Shown here one piece after another: positions 39,125 through 48,795 of a stretch of 64,000 nt of DNA. Under the pieces are notes generated by a model. It was not told the DNA's origin. It did not search any database and worked only from the letters and a program-made list of their open reading frames with translations. The DNA comes from Pantoea piersonii (lineage in GTDB: Bacteria; Pseudomonadota; Gammaproteobacteria; Enterobacterales; Enterobacteriaceae), in NCBI RefSeq assembly GCF_003612015.1, contig NZ_RARB01000001.1:372001-436000 (forward strand), given 5' to 3'. Position numbers and translations under genes: made by a program. Every line of letters begins with the position of its first letter. The first letter of the stretch is position 1.

Positions 39125-39640
39125 ATGGGCAAATCTACGGGTGAATTTATTCCGGTCAACCTGGCGGTGCTGACCGTTTCCGATCGACGCGACGCCAGCA
39201 ACGACACCTCAGGCGACTACCTGCGTGCCGCGGCGAGCGAAGCCGGGCACGTGGTGGTCGATCACGCTATCGTCGGCGAAGACCGCTACCGCATCCGCGC
39301 TATCGTGTCGCGCTGGATCGCCAGCCAGGATGTGCAGGTGGTGGTCATTAACGGCGGTACGGGATTCAATGCGAAGAACAACACGCCAGAAGCGATTGAG
39401 CCGCTGTTCGACCGAAAAATTGAGGGCTTCGGCGAGCTGTTCCGCATGTTCTCCTGGGAAGATATCGGCGGCTCGACGCTGCAGTCGCGCGCCGTCGCCG
39501 GCATGGCCAACGGCACCCTTATCTTCGCCGTGCCGGGATCGACCAGCGCCTGCGAAAGCGCCTGGGAGCGCATTATCGCCGATCAGATCGACGCCCGCAC
39601 CGGCCCCTGTAATTTCGTTTCACACTTAAAGAAGCTGTAA
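39125..39640 (+). CDS. moaB: Molybdopterin adenylyltransferase-like MoaB
   Basis: MoaB belongs to the MogA/MoeA fold; its role in E. coli is uncertain because MogA does the adenylation there. It has 171 residues. INGGTGFNAKNNTPEAIEPL and FAVPGSTSACESAWE are the pterin-binding motifs. It lies 15 bp after moaA with GGAGCGAGTA before its ATG. Confidence 0.96.
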   Translation: MGKSTGEFIPVNLAVLTVSDRRDASNDTSGDYLRAAASEAGHVVVDHAIVGEDRYRIRAIVSRWIASQDVQVVVINGGTGFNAKNNTPEAIEPLFDRKIEGFGELFRMFSWEDIGGSTLQSRAVAGMANGTLIFAVPGSTSACESAWERIIADQIDARTGPCNFVSHLKKL

Positions 39641-39643
39641 GCC

Positions 39644-40129
39644 ATGTCTCAACTGACCCATATTAACGCCGCAGGCGAAGCCCATATGGTTGACGTCTCG
39701 GCCAAAGCGGAAACGGTGCGCGAGGCGCGCGCGGAAGCGCTGGTGCTGATGGCCGCCGAGACGCTGCAAATGATCGTCGACGGCAGCCACCACAAAGGCG
39801 ACGTTTTCGCGACCGCGCGCATTGCCGGCATTCAGGCTGCCAAGCGCACCTGGGAGCTGATCCCGCTCTGTCATCCGCTGATGCTGAGCAAAGTCGAAGT
39901 CAACCTGGTCGCTGAGCCGGAACATCAGCGCGTGCGCATCACCTCGCTCTGCCGCCTGAGCGGCAAAACCGGCGTCGAGATGGAAGCGCTGACCGCCGCG
40001 TCGGTGGCGGCGCTGACCATCTATGACATGTGTAAAGCGGTGCAGAAAGATATCGTTATCGACCAGCTGCGCCTGCTGAGCAAAAGCGGCGGCAAGTCCG
40101 GCGATTTCCAGGCGGTGACTCATGATTAA
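39644..40129 (+). CDS. moaC: Cyclic pyranopterin monophosphate synthase MoaC
   Basis: MoaC works after MoaA to form cyclic pyranopterin monophosphate. It has 161 residues. [34 protein letters not shown] and [22 protein letters not shown] hold the active-site residues. It starts 3 bp after moaB and overlaps moaD by 8 bp. Confidence 0.97.
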   Translation: MSQLTHINAAGEAHMVDVSAKAETVREARAEALVLMAAETLQMIVDGSHHKGDVFATARIAGIQAAKRTWELIPLCHPLMLSKVEVNLVAEPEHQRVRITSLCRLSGKTGVEMEALTAASVAALTIYDMCKAVQKDIVIDQLRLLSKSGGKSGDFQAVTHD

Positions 40130-40367
40130 CGTGCTCTTTTTCGCCCAGGTGCGCGAACTGGTCGGCACCAGCGCGCTGGAGATGCCTGATGCGTTTCCCG
40201 ACGTGGCGACGCTGCGCGGCGCGCTGGCGCAAAAAGGCGATCGCTGGGCGCTGGCGCTCGATTCCGGCAAGCTGCTGGCCGCGGTAAACCAGACCCTGGT
40301 GCCGATGTCGCATCCGCTGAAAGCGGGCGACGAAGTGGCGTTTTTCCCGCCGGTGACGGGAGGCTGA
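40122..40367 (+). CDS. moaD: Molybdopterin synthase small subunit MoaD
   Basis: MoaD is a ubiquitin-fold sulfur carrier. Its C-terminal Gly-Gly is thiocarboxylated and donates sulfur to the dithiolene. It has 81 residues and ends PPVTGG. It overlaps moaC and is followed after 1 bp by moaE. Confidence 0.96.
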   Translation: MINVLFFAQVRELVGTSALEMPDAFPDVATLRGALAQKGDRWALALDSGKLLAAVNQTLVPMSHPLKAGDEVAFFPPVTGG

Positions 40368-40368
40368 T

Positions 40369-40821
40369 ATGGCAACGCAGATCCGCGTCGGCGCGGCGCC
40401 GTTCAGCATGGCTGACGAATACGCCTGGCTCTCTACCTCCAACGCCGATGGCGCGGTAGTGACGTTTACCGGGAAAGTGCGCAACCACAACCTGGGCGAC
40501 AGCGTCGCCGCGCTGACGCTTGAGCACTATCCGGGCATGACGGAGAAAGCGTTGCAGGAGATTGTCGACGAGGCGCGCAGCCGCTGGCCTTTACAGCGCG
40601 TCAGCGTGATCCACCGCATCGGCGAGCTGTTTCCCGGCGATGAGATCGTGTTTGTCGGCGTGACCAGCGCGCACCGCAGCAGCGCCTTCGCCGCTGCGGA
40701 ATTTATTATGGATTACCTGAAGACCCGCGCGCCCTTCTGGAAGCGTGAGGCGACCGAACAGGGCGATCGCTGGGTAGACGCCCGCGACAGCGACCATCAG
40801 GCCGCGCAGCGCTGGGATTAA
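40369..40821 (+). CDS. moaE: Molybdopterin synthase catalytic subunit MoaE
   Basis: MoaE forms the molybdopterin synthase heterotetramer with MoaD. It has 150 residues. GAVVTFTGKVRNHNLGDSV, LEHYPGMTEKAL and the C-terminal APFWKREATEQGDRWVDAR with the catalytic lysine are family motifs. It ends the moa operon and overlaps the convergent lipoprotein gene by 4 bp. Confidence 0.97.
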   Translation: MATQIRVGAAPFSMADEYAWLSTSNADGAVVTFTGKVRNHNLGDSVAALTLEHYPGMTEKALQEIVDEARSRWPLQRVSVIHRIGELFPGDEIVFVGVTSAHRSSAFAAAEFIMDYLKTRAPFWKREATEQGDRWVDARDSDHQAAQRWD

Positions 40822-41603
40822 GGCTTGCTGAGCTGCTCCGCCGGGCCGAAGTGCGTCTGGCCGTGGGCATGCTCGCCGCCGCCGGAAACGCGTTTAAGCT
40901 GAATGACTTCGCCGCGCTGCCAGGCGTCAGCGCCCGGTAGAACTGGCTGCGTGACGATATCGGCGCGCGATGCGCGCACCTTGCGGCTGTCGATATCAAA
41001 GCGCTTATCGCGATCGGCGAGCAGGCGATTATCGAGCTGACCGTCGGCGGTAAAGCCCATCATCAGCGCCGGAATGCCGAGCGGCAGGGTCTGGTCGCGA
41101 TCGGTATGCCAGGTGTGCCAGGTTTTGCCGTAGGTATTGGCGATGCGCGCCATCAGCGCATGATCCGCCGCCTGCGGCAGGCCTGGCGCAATCAGGGTGC
41201 CTGATTTCACCTCATACCGGTGGCTGTGCCACAGCTTTTTCTCTTCCGGCGGCAGCGTCTGGTAAAGCCGGGCGCTGATAATGTACTCCACGCCCATCAG
41301 CCGCGCGTCTTTGGTATTGCCGTCATAAATCACGGCCTGCATCACGTCGTCATTCAGCACTGTGACGTAGTGGTGCGCCTCCATCTGGCCGTTCTGGTCG
41401 CCGTTATAGAAGTGAAAGCCGTCGAGATAGGTACTGATCGCCTCAATGGGCGGACGCGACTGCAGCAGGTCAGCGCCTGTAGAGAGGGTTTTCATTTTTG
41501 CCGAGGCAGGCGCGCCGGGCGTGGCGACCTGCGCAGGGGTATTATTCGCGCCGCACCCGCTGAGCAGCAGGGCGACAGTCGCGCCGATCCAGAGTTTTTG
41601 CAT
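40818..41603 (-). CDS. DUF1264 (OBAP-like) lipoprotein, function unknown
   Basis: A predicted lipoprotein of 261 residues. Signal MQKLWIGATVALLLSGC gives lipidated Cys17. The mature part resembles the DUF1264 family, known as oil-body-associated proteins in plants: AISTYLDGFHFYNGDQNGQMEAHHYV, GVEYIISARLYQTLPPEEKKLWHSH and GTLIAPGLP. The several histidines suggest a metal or haem site, but this is not shown. The ATG at 41603 has GGA 7 bp upstream; a GTG directly before it is less likely. It is not at this place in E. coli. Confidence 0.8.
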   Translation of the reverse strand: MQKLWIGATVALLLSGCGANNTPAQVATPGAPASAKMKTLSTGADLLQSRPPIEAISTYLDGFHFYNGDQNGQMEAHHYVTVLNDDVMQAVIYDGNTKDARLMGVEYIISARLYQTLPPEEKKLWHSHRYEVKSGTLIAPGLPQAADHALMARIANTYGKTWHTWHTDRDQTLPLGIPALMMGFTADGQLDNRLLADRDKRFDIDSRKVRASRADIVTQPVLPGADAWQRGEVIQLKRVSGGGEHAHGQTHFGPAEQLSKP

Positions 41604-41752
41604 CACAATTTCCTTTTAGACGATAAAAGCTAAACCTGGTTGAGAATGGCCGATAAGCAAGCGCGACGGTGAAGCGGGAATTTACGCCTCGTCTGATGGT
41701 TTGTCCCGGCTTCGATGCTAAGGTAAGGGTTTGTTTTCTCGCAAGGACAGGT

Positions 41753-42847
41753 ATGTCAGTTTCAGCATCGCTCAAACGTTTCTCGCTGCTCGCCGCGCTG
41801 GTGCTGGCGGGCTGTAGTACGAAAAAAACGCCCGAAGCGCCGGTGCGCCAGCCTGCCGACGTTAAGGCGCAGATTCAGCGTCTGCTGCCCGCGCACGTCA
41901 GCGACAAGCCCGGCTGGGCCACCGATATTTACACCTCATTCCGCACTCAGCAGATCGATCCCAGCGTCAGCAACCTGTGCGCCGCTATCGCCGTGGCGGA
42001 TCAGGAATCGAACTTTAGCGCCGAAGCGGCCGTGCCCGGCCTGCCGAAAATCGCCTGGGGCGAGATCGATCGCCGCGCAGCGAAGGTGCATGTACCGGCG
42101 TTTCTGGTGCGCACCGCGCTGCTGATTAAATCGCCCAACGGCGAAAGTTATGCGGCGCGGCTCGATAAAGTACGCAGCGAAAAAGAGCTGAGCGCCATTT
42201 TCGATGATTTTATTGATATGGTGCCGATGGGGCAGACCCTGTTCGGCAACCTTAACCCGATCCATACCGGCGGCCCGATGCAGGTCAGCGTCAGCTTCGC
42301 CGAAGCGCACGCCAAAGGTTATCCCTGGCCGATCGACGGCTCGATTCGCCGCGAGGTCTTTACCCGCCACGGTGGTATGTATTTCGGCATTATGCATCTG
42401 CTCGGCTACCCGGCGGACTACAGCAAGCCGCTCTACCGCTTTGCCGACTTCAATGCAGGCTGGTACGCCAGCCGCAACGCGGCCTTTCAGGCGGCGGTGG
42501 CGCGCGCCACCGGCATGAAGCTGGCGCTGGATGGCGATCTTATCCTTTATGGATCGGATAAAGCAGGTTCGACGGAGCTGGCGGTGCGTACCCTAGCGAA
42601 GCAGATCGATATGAGCGAGAGCGCCATTCGCCGCGATTTAGAGAAAGGAGAGCAGGAGAGCTTCAGCGACAGCACGCTCTGGAAGCAGGTCTTTGCGCTG
42701 GCGGACAAGATGGCCGGTCGGCCGCTGCCGCGCGAAATGCTGCCGGGCATTAAGCTGGAGAGCCCGAAAATCACCCGCAATCTCACTACGGCCTGGTTCG
42801 CTCAGCGCGTCGACAGCCGCTATCAGCAATGTTTATCGCGCCGCTGA
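41753..42847 (+). CDS. DUF1615 lipoprotein, YaiW-like
   Basis: A predicted outer-membrane lipoprotein of 364 residues, the length of E. coli YaiW, whose family is DUF1615. Signal MSVSASLKRFSLLAALVLAGC gives lipidated Cys21. AIAVADQESNFSAEAAVPGLPKIAWGEID, FGNLNPIHTGGPMQVSVSFAEAHAKGYPWP and the C-terminal SRYQQCLSRR stand out. YaiW is linked to peptide uptake with SbmA in E. coli, but no sbmA is near here. AAGGACAG precedes the ATG; the frame extends upstream to 41669 without a ribosome site. Confidence 0.75.
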   Translation: MSVSASLKRFSLLAALVLAGCSTKKTPEAPVRQPADVKAQIQRLLPAHVSDKPGWATDIYTSFRTQQIDPSVSNLCAAIAVADQESNFSAEAAVPGLPKIAWGEIDRRAAKVHVPAFLVRTALLIKSPNGESYAARLDKVRSEKELSAIFDDFIDMVPMGQTLFGNLNPIHTGGPMQVSVSFAEAHAKGYPWPIDGSIRREVFTRHGGMYFGIMHLLGYPADYSKPLYRFADFNAGWYASRNAAFQAAVARATGMKLALDGDLILYGSDKAGSTELAVRTLAKQIDMSESAIRRDLEKGEQESFSDSTLWKQVFALADKMAGRPLPREMLPGIKLESPKITRNLTTAWFAQRVDSRYQQCLSRR

Positions 42848-42898
42848 GGCGCGCATTGTGGAGCAGTTAAGCTATGCTGTGCCACAATTAGGCATGAC

Positions 42899-42920
42899 CG
42901 TCGGTCTTCCGACGCCTTTT
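42899..42920 (+). terminator. Short hairpin between the DUF1615 gene and ybhL
   Basis: CGTCGG-TCTT-CCGACG is followed by CCTTTT. It could end the DUF1615 transcript or act in the ybhL leader, 20 bp before the ybhL start. Confidence 0.45.
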
Positions 42921-42939
42921 CACTTTTATGAGGTGCATC

Positions 42940-43647
42940 ATGGACAGATATCCACGCAATGATTCCCTGGTGCAGCCCGCCACAAGCGGGTTGCAGACGT
43001 ATATGGCGCAGGTCTACGGCTGGATGACCTGCGGGCTGCTGCTGACCGCTTTTGTCTCCTGGTATGCGGCAGGCAACGAGCGCATCATGTTCTTTATCTT
43101 CTCCAGCCGCATGACCTTCTTCGGTCTGATTATCGCGCAGCTGGCAGTGGTGTTCGTGCTTTCTGGCATGGTGAATCGCCTGAGCGGCGCGCTGGCGACC
43201 GGTCTGTTTATGCTCTATTCGGTGCTGACCGGCCTGACGATGGCCAGTATTTTCCTCGCCTATACCTACAGCTCGATCGCCAGCACCTTCTTTGTGACGG
43301 CGGGGATGTTCGGTGCGATGAGTTTTTACGGCTACACCACGAAACGCGACCTGAGCCGCTTCGGCAGCCTGCTGTTTATGGCGCTGATTGGTATTTTGCT
43401 GGCGTCGCTGGTGAACTTCTGGCTGAAAAGCCCGGCGCTGATGTGGGCAATTACCTATATCGGCGTGGTGGTGTTTGTGGGGCTGACCGCTTATGACACG
43501 CAACAGCTGCGCCAGATTGGCGAACAGATCGACGTGCGCGACCGCGAATCGCTGCGCCGCTATTCGATTATGGGCGCGCTGAAGCTCTATCTCGACTTTA
43601 TTAACCTGTTCCTGATGCTGCTGCGCATCTTCGGCAACCGCCGCTAA
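42940..43647 (+). CDS. ybhL: BAX inhibitor-1 family membrane protein YbhL
   Basis: A seven-helix inner-membrane protein of the Bax inhibitor-1/YccA family; the bacterial role may be calcium leak or protease contact and is unproven. It has 235 residues. The motifs YMAQVYGWMTCGLLLTAF, GYTTKRDLSRFGSLLFMALIG and GLTAYDTQQLRQIGEQ contain the conserved Asp pair. The ATG at 42940 (MDRYPRND) follows GAGGTGCATC; an in-frame ATG at 42928 is less well placed. Confidence 0.94.
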   Translation: MDRYPRNDSLVQPATSGLQTYMAQVYGWMTCGLLLTAFVSWYAAGNERIMFFIFSSRMTFFGLIIAQLAVVFVLSGMVNRLSGALATGLFMLYSVLTGLTMASIFLAYTYSSIASTFFVTAGMFGAMSFYGYTTKRDLSRFGSLLFMALIGILLASLVNFWLKSPALMWAITYIGVVVFVGLTAYDTQQLRQIGEQIDVRDRESLRRYSIMGALKLYLDFINLFLMLLRIFGNRR

Positions 43648-43657
43648 CAGGCGCTTT

Positions 43658-43685
43658 GCCCCATCCCGCGCTGTCGGGATGGGGC
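43658..43685. terminator. Inverted repeat between convergent ybhL and ybhN
   Basis: A perfect 11-bp stem GCCCCATCCCG/CGGGATGGGGC with a 6-nt loop. Neither side has a long T-run, so it is a weak or factor-assisted terminator at best. Confidence 0.5.
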
Positions 43686-43694
43686 GATTCCGCT

Positions 43695-44663
43695 TTACGA
43701 ACTCTTCTGCAGTTTCTGTTCATTCTTCGCGCGCAGATGCTTCGCGCGACTCTCCAGCACCAGATAGAGCACCAGCGCCAGCAGCAGCGGCAGAATAAAA
43801 TAGAGCACGCGATAGGCGAGCAGTGCCGCAATGATGGTGCCGTGCGAAGCGTGCTGTCCGCTCAGCAGCGCCAGAAACACCGCCTCCAGCACGCCGATAC
43901 CGGCCGGAATATGAATGATTACCCCTGCGATACTGCTGATCAGCAGTACGCCGAGCACAATGGGGTAATCCACCTGACGCGCCAGCAGCAGCCAGATAAT
44001 CGCTCCCATCACCAGCCAGTTAGCGGACGATACCGCAAACTGAAACAGCGCCATGCGCAGCGATGGCAATTGCAGCGTCTGGCGTCTGATGGTCCACTTG
44101 CGGCGCTTTGAAAAGGCGCAGGCCCAGAGAAAGACCGCCACGACAACCAGCAGCGCCACGCCAATGATGCGCAGCGTGGTCTCGCCGATAAACCAGCCGC
44201 CGGGGATCGGTACCATGCCTGCGCTGAATACCACGCCCGCCAGCAAAATATAGCCGAGCCAGTTAGTGGCGATACTCAGGGAAAAGATGCGCGTGATGGT
44301 GGCGCTGTCCAGCCCCAGCCGCGAGTAGAGCCGATAGCGCATTGCGACGCCGCCAACCCAGGTGCTCAGCGTCAGGTTAAAGGCGTAACAGATAAAAGAG
44401 ACCAGCATCACCTGCCGCTTCGCCAGCTTATGACCGCAGTAGGCGCGGCCGATGAGGTCATAACAGCCGTAGGTCAGATAGCTCACTATCACCAGCGCGA
44501 CGGCGCTCAGCACCGCGAAGCGGTTGTAGTTGACGATAACGTTATAGACATCTTCCCAGTTAACTTTGCGGGCGTAGATCACCAGCAGCACAATCACCGC
44601 GATAAAAAAGATCCAGGTAAGCACCTTTTTCGCCAGCTTCCATTTTGGATGTTTTTCCGCCAT
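43695..44663 (-). CDS. ybhN: UPF0104 membrane protein YbhN
   Basis: A polytopic inner-membrane protein (322 residues) of the lysylphosphatidylglycerol-synthase-like flippase family. Conserved blocks are NLTLSTWVGGVAMRYRLYSRLGL, NWLGYILLAGVVF and HIPAGIGVLEAVFLALLSGQ. The last resembles the conserved motif of that family. It overlaps clsB by 1 bp and is the last gene of ybhP-clsB-ybhN, which suggests a role in cardiolipin-related lipid handling. Confidence 0.93.
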   Translation of the reverse strand: MAEKHPKWKLAKKVLTWIFFIAVIVLLVIYARKVNWEDVYNVIVNYNRFAVLSAVALVIVSYLTYGCYDLIGRAYCGHKLAKRQVMLVSFICYAFNLTLSTWVGGVAMRYRLYSRLGLDSATITRIFSLSIATNWLGYILLAGVVFSAGMVPIPGGWFIGETTLRIIGVALLVVVAVFLWACAFSKRRKWTIRRQTLQLPSLRMALFQFAVSSANWLVMGAIIWLLLARQVDYPIVLGVLLISSIAGVIIHIPAGIGVLEAVFLALLSGQHASHGTIIAALLAYRVLYFILPLLLALVLYLVLESRAKHLRAKNEQKLQKSS

Positions 44664-45907
44664 CAGGATTTAGCCCCTTCATTGTCGGTTTCGACACGGT
44701 CTTGCGTCTCCATTTCCGGCTGTACCGGCGGGTCGACCTGCGCAATCAGCGGCGTGTGCGCGGGAAGCCAGCCTGCGATAGCCGGGAAATGGCGTAAGAA
44801 GTGAAAGACAATCACGCTTTTGGTCAGCTGCCACCAGGTGCGCGGCGGCAGGCGATCCTCTTGCACGCGCTGGCAATCTTTTGCCAGCAGCTGCTCCAGG
44901 TTGTCGCGCAGCGTCTGGTTAAAGTCGCGATCGTAGACGATTAGGTTAGCTTCAAGGTTGAGCGATAAGCTCAGCGGATCGAGATTGCTGGAGCCGACGG
45001 TGGCCCACTGGCGATCCTGAACCGCCACCTTGCCGTGCAGCGGGCGACGAATATATTCATAGACTTCCACACCCGCATCCACCAGATAGTTATAGAGCAG
45101 CTCCGCGCCGACTTTAACGATCGGCATATCCGGCTCGCCCTGAACGATCAGCCTGACTCTGACGCCGCGCTGAGCCGCGCTGCGCATTTCGCGCAGCAGA
45201 CGGTAGCCAGGGAAAAAGTAGGCGTTGGCGATAATCACATCCTCTTTCGCCGTGCGCAGCATATCGAGATAATGTTTTTCGATATCGTCGCGATGCTCGT
45301 CGTTATCGCGATAAACGAACAGCACCTGCGCATTGCCGGGCGTGGCGTTGACCGCGGGACGATGCGAGCGGCCGCCCCACCAGCGGCGCGTCACCGCTTC
45401 GCTGCCCATCGCCTCGCGCACATAGCAGGTGATATCCGCCACGATGGGGCCTTTGACCTCCACCGCATAATCCTGCTTCGCCTCGGGGCCGTAGCTGGTG
45501 TTGTGTTCGGCGGAGAAATTGATGCCGCCGACAAAGGCGACGGTTTCGTCCACCACCACAATTTTGCGGTGCAGGCGGCGAAACACGTTGGTGCGCATGC
45601 CCATTACCAGCGGGCGCGGATCGTAATAGATGAAGCGCACCCCTTCCGCCGTCAGGCTGTTGACGAACTTATCGGAGAGATCCGGCGACCCATAGCCATC
45701 CACCATAACTTCGATTTTTACGCCGCGCTGCGCGGCGGCCAGCAGCTCGCGGTGCAGCGCGTTGCCGACCTCATCCTCAAACAGAATAAAGGTTTCCAGC
45801 AGCACGGTGCGCTCGGCGCGGCGGATAGCGCCGAATACGCGTGGGAAAAACTCTTCGCCGTTTTCCAGCAGGCGCAGACTGTTGCCTTCTCGCCATTCAA
45901 AATTCAT
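44663..45907 (-). CDS. clsB: Cardiolipin synthase B (ClsB, YbhO)
   Basis: ClsB makes cardiolipin from phosphatidylglycerol. It has 414 residues. It has two phospholipase-D HKD motifs: [21 protein letters not shown] near residue 115 and [23 protein letters not shown] near residue 295. There is no N-terminal membrane helix, as in E. coli ClsB. It overlaps ybhP by 4 bp and ybhN by 1 bp. Confidence 0.97.
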   Translation of the reverse strand: MNFEWREGNSLRLLENGEEFFPRVFGAIRRAERTVLLETFILFEDEVGNALHRELLAAAQRGVKIEVMVDGYGSPDLSDKFVNSLTAEGVRFIYYDPRPLVMGMRTNVFRRLHRKIVVVDETVAFVGGINFSAEHNTSYGPEAKQDYAVEVKGPIVADITCYVREAMGSEAVTRRWWGGRSHRPAVNATPGNAQVLFVYRDNDEHRDDIEKHYLDMLRTAKEDVIIANAYFFPGYRLLREMRSAAQRGVRVRLIVQGEPDMPIVKVGAELLYNYLVDAGVEVYEYIRRPLHGKVAVQDRQWATVGSSNLDPLSLSLNLEANLIVYDRDFNQTLRDNLEQLLAKDCQRVQEDRLPPRTWWQLTKSVIVFHFLRHFPAIAGWLPAHTPLIAQVDPPVQPEMETQDRVETDNEGAKS

Positions 45908-46665
45908 AGGTGGATCTCCACGGCGAGCGGGGCGTGATCCGACAGGTGCGACCAGGGTTTGCGCGGCAGCGCCCAGGGATGGCTGACGGTGGCGTTGCGA
46001 ACATAAATACGATCGAGCCGCAGCAGCGGAAAGCGGGCGGGAAAGGTACGCGCCGGGCGGCCATGTTTCATGCTGAATACCTCTTTTAATCCAGCGCCGT
46101 GCTTCAGAATATGATTGGCGCGCAGCTGCCAGTCGTTGAAATCGCCCGCGACGACCAGCGGCGCGTCGGGCGGCAGCGAGGCGACCATGTCACACATCAT
46201 TTTCATCTGCGCGTGGCGGTGCGCCTCTTTCAGGCCGAGGTGCACGCAGATAACATGCAGCGTGCCGTGCGGCTCCGGCAGGGTGATTTTGCAGTGCAAC
46301 ATGCCGCGGTTTTCACTTCCTGCAACAGAAATATCACGATTTTCATACTCCTGAATGGGAAACCGTGACAAAATCGCGTTCCCGTGGTGCCCCTCCGGGT
46401 AGACGGCGTTGCGGCCATAGGCAAAATCGTTCCACATGGTATCGGCAAGAAACTCGTAATGCGGCGTGTTTGGCCAGTTCTCATGGTGCAGAGGGTGAAT
46501 GGCATGTGTGCCCATTACCTCCTGCAGAAAGACGATATCTGCCGAGGTGGCGCGTACCGCTTCACGCAGTTCCGGCAGGATGAAGCGACGGTTAAAAGTA
46601 GTAAATCCCTTGTGGGTATTGATCGTCAGGACTTTAAGGGAAAATCCTTGCTTGGTTTGTGGCAT
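45904..46665 (-). CDS. ybhP: Endonuclease/exonuclease/phosphatase family protein YbhP
   Basis: A metal-dependent phosphoesterase of unknown substrate. It has 253 residues. The EEP-fold motifs are [36 protein letters not shown] and [10 protein letters not shown]. It is the first gene of the ybhP-clsB-ybhN operon, where a lipid or phosphodiester substrate is plausible. The ATG lies 180 bp from the divergent ybhQ. Confidence 0.95.
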   Translation of the reverse strand: MPQTKQGFSLKVLTINTHKGFTTFNRRFILPELREAVRATSADIVFLQEVMGTHAIHPLHHENWPNTPHYEFLADTMWNDFAYGRNAVYPEGHHGNAILSRFPIQEYENRDISVAGSENRGMLHCKITLPEPHGTLHVICVHLGLKEAHRHAQMKMMCDMVASLPPDAPLVVAGDFNDWQLRANHILKHGAGLKEVFSMKHGRPARTFPARFPLLRLDRIYVRNATVSHPWALPRKPWSHLSDHAPLAVEIHL

Positions 46666-46844
46666 ACTCTCGACGCACTCCTTTTCATCAGCAACAAAAG
46701 TAAAGTGTAGTCTTTGTCACAAACGGGTGCGGATAAGGATGGAAATTTAGGGCGTTATCCGAAAATTGCTTTACATTGAGGAAACCGTTACCGGCCTGTG
46801 CCGGTTGCACTTGGGCGACCTGTTGGGTCTGCCAGGAGAAGAGA

Positions 46845-47237
46845 ATGAAATGGTCTAATCGTGTTCAAATTGTCACCGGACAAACCTGCGTGCATATTGC
46901 TATGCATGCGCTGGTGATCGCCGCGCTGATCTGGGGCTGGAAGCATAAGGCTCTGATCGAAGTGTGCAGCACGCTGGTAGCCGCCTATGCCGTGGTGTTT
47001 ATCGCCATGCTGGTCCTGCAGCGTAGTGTTCGTTTGCGTAGCATCGGTGATTACCTTGAAGAAGCGACCACCACCTACTATTTTGGCGCGGCGATGATGA
47101 CGCTGTTTATTGTCTCGCGCTATGTGCACAACGCTTTGCTGATTGGCATGCTGGGCGTGGTGATGCTGGTGGGCCCGGCGCTGGTCTCGCTGCTGGCGAA
47201 GGAGCCGGCAGGGCGCATCCAGAAAAAGCGTAGCTGA
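46845..47237 (+). CDS. ybhQ: Inner-membrane protein YbhQ
   Basis: A small membrane protein of unknown function (130 residues) with four predicted helices. The N-terminus MKWSNRVQIVTGQTCVHI and the segment YLEEATTTYYFGAAMM align with E. coli YbhQ, which has the same neighbours. The ATG at 46845 follows CAGGAGAAGAGA. Confidence 0.9.
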   Translation: MKWSNRVQIVTGQTCVHIAMHALVIAALIWGWKHKALIEVCSTLVAAYAVVFIAMLVLQRSVRLRSIGDYLEEATTTYYFGAAMMTLFIVSRYVHNALLIGMLGVVMLVGPALVSLLAKEPAGRIQKKRS

Positions 47238-47254
47238 ACCGCCGTGTTCGCTGA

Positions 47255-47286
47255 CAGGGGCTGCCGGAAGGCGGCCCCTGTTGTTT
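47255..47286 (+). terminator. Intrinsic terminator after ybhQ
   Basis: The stem CAGGGGCTGCC/GGCGGCCCCTG (one G-U pair) with loop GGAA is followed by TTGTTT. Confidence 0.8.
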
Positions 47287-47444
47287 CCGGCTTTCTCGCA
47301 CCCTGCGGCGAAAGCTGTTACACTGCCCGCCTTACGCATCGTAGTTTGTGCCCTTTTCACACGTTAGCCCTCGGCTGGCGTCACTTTCCCCCCTGAAAAC
47401 TACACCGTGAATCGCGGTCAGGGCGGACCGGAGTAACACACTTA

Positions 47445-48791
47445 ATGTCTTTTGACTCTCTCGGCCTGAGTGCCGATATTTTGCGTGCGGTCGCTGAACA
47501 GGGCTACCGTGAACCTACGCCTATTCAGCGCCAGGCGATCCCCGTGGTGCTCTCCGGCCGCGATCTGCTGGCCAGCGCGCAGACCGGCACCGGCAAAACG
47601 GCCGGCTTTACATTGCCGCTGCTGCAAAAACTTTCTACTCAGGCTGCATCGGCCCGCGGTCGCCGTCCGGTACGCGCTCTGATCCTGACGCCGACGCGCG
47701 AACTGGCTGCGCAGATCGGCGAAAACGTCCGTGACTACAGCAAATATCTGCAGCTGCGTTCGCTGGTGGTGTTCGGCGGCGTCAGCATTAACCCGCAGAT
47801 GATGAAACTGCGCGGCGGCGTCGACATTCTGGTCGCTACGCCGGGCCGTCTGCTCGATCTGGAACACCAGAACGCGGTCGATCTGTCTCAAATCGAAGTG
47901 CTGGTGCTGGACGAAGCGGATCGCATGCTCGATATGGGCTTTATCCACGATATCCGTCGCGTACTGGCGAAGCTGCCGGCCAAACGTCAGAACCTGCTCT
48001 TCTCTGCCACCTTCTCCGACGAAATCAAAACGCTGGCGGAAAAACTGCTGCACAACCCGGAGCAGGTAGAAGTGGCGCGTCGCAACACCGCCTCTGAACA
48101 GGTATCGCAGCAGGTGCATTTCGTTGATAAGAAGCGCAAGCGGGAACTGCTCTCGCAGCTGATTGGCGAAGGCAACTGGCAGCAGGTGCTGGTATTTACC
48201 CGCACTAAACACGGCGCCAACCACCTGGCGGAACAGCTGAATAAAGACGGCATCACCGCTGCGGCGATCCACGGTAACAAAAGTCAGGGCGCACGTACCC
48301 GCGCGCTGGCCGACTTTAAAACCGGCGCGATTCGCGTGCTGGTCGCTACCGATATCGCCGCGCGCGGTCTCGATATCGAAGAGCTGCCGCATGTCGTGAA
48401 CTATGAGCTGCCGAACGTAGCGGAAGATTATGTGCACCGCATCGGCCGTACCGGCCGCGCCGCCGCCACCGGTGCCGCGCTGTCGCTGGTCTGCGTAGAT
48501 GAGCACAAGCTGCTGCGCGATATCGAGCGTCTGCTGAAGCGTGAAATCCCGCGCCTGGCGGTCCCGGGCTACGAGCCGGATCCGAGCATCAAGGCGGAGC
48601 CGATTCAGAACGGTCGTCAGCAGCAGCAGCCGCGCGGTCGCGGTCGTGGACAGGGCGGCGCACCGTCGTCATCGCGTCCGCAGGGCGACAAGCGCGCGCC
48701 GCAGCCGCGCCGTCAAAGCCAGACTGCGCAGGGCGATAAGCCTGCGCGTCCGGCGCGTCGTCCGGCAGCGAAGAAAACCGGAACCGCGTAA
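47445..48791 (+). CDS. rhlE: ATP-dependent RNA helicase RhlE
   Basis: RhlE is a DEAD-box helicase involved in ribosome assembly and mRNA decay. It has 448 residues. Motifs in order: [10 protein letters not shown] (Q), [11 protein letters not shown] (I), PTRELAAQI (Ia), [12 protein letters not shown] (II), LFSATFS (III) and HRIGRTGR (VI). The last 70 residues are a basic Gln/Arg/Pro-rich tail likely to bind RNA. dusC starts 4 bp after its stop. Confidence 0.97.
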   Translation: MSFDSLGLSADILRAVAEQGYREPTPIQRQAIPVVLSGRDLLASAQTGTGKTAGFTLPLLQKLSTQAASARGRRPVRALILTPTRELAAQIGENVRDYSKYLQLRSLVVFGGVSINPQMMKLRGGVDILVATPGRLLDLEHQNAVDLSQIEVLVLDEADRMLDMGFIHDIRRVLAKLPAKRQNLLFSATFSDEIKTLAEKLLHNPEQVEVARRNTASEQVSQQVHFVDKKRKRELLSQLIGEGNWQQVLVFTRTKHGANHLAEQLNKDGITAAAIHGNKSQGARTRALADFKTGAIRVLVATDIAARGLDIEELPHVVNYELPNVAEDYVHRIGRTGRAAATGAALSLVCVDEHKLLRDIERLLKREIPRLAVPGYEPDPSIKAEPIQNGRQQQQPRGRGRGQGGAPSSSRPQGDKRAPQPRRQSQTAQGDKPARPARRPAAKKTGTA

Positions 48792-48795
48792 CGCC

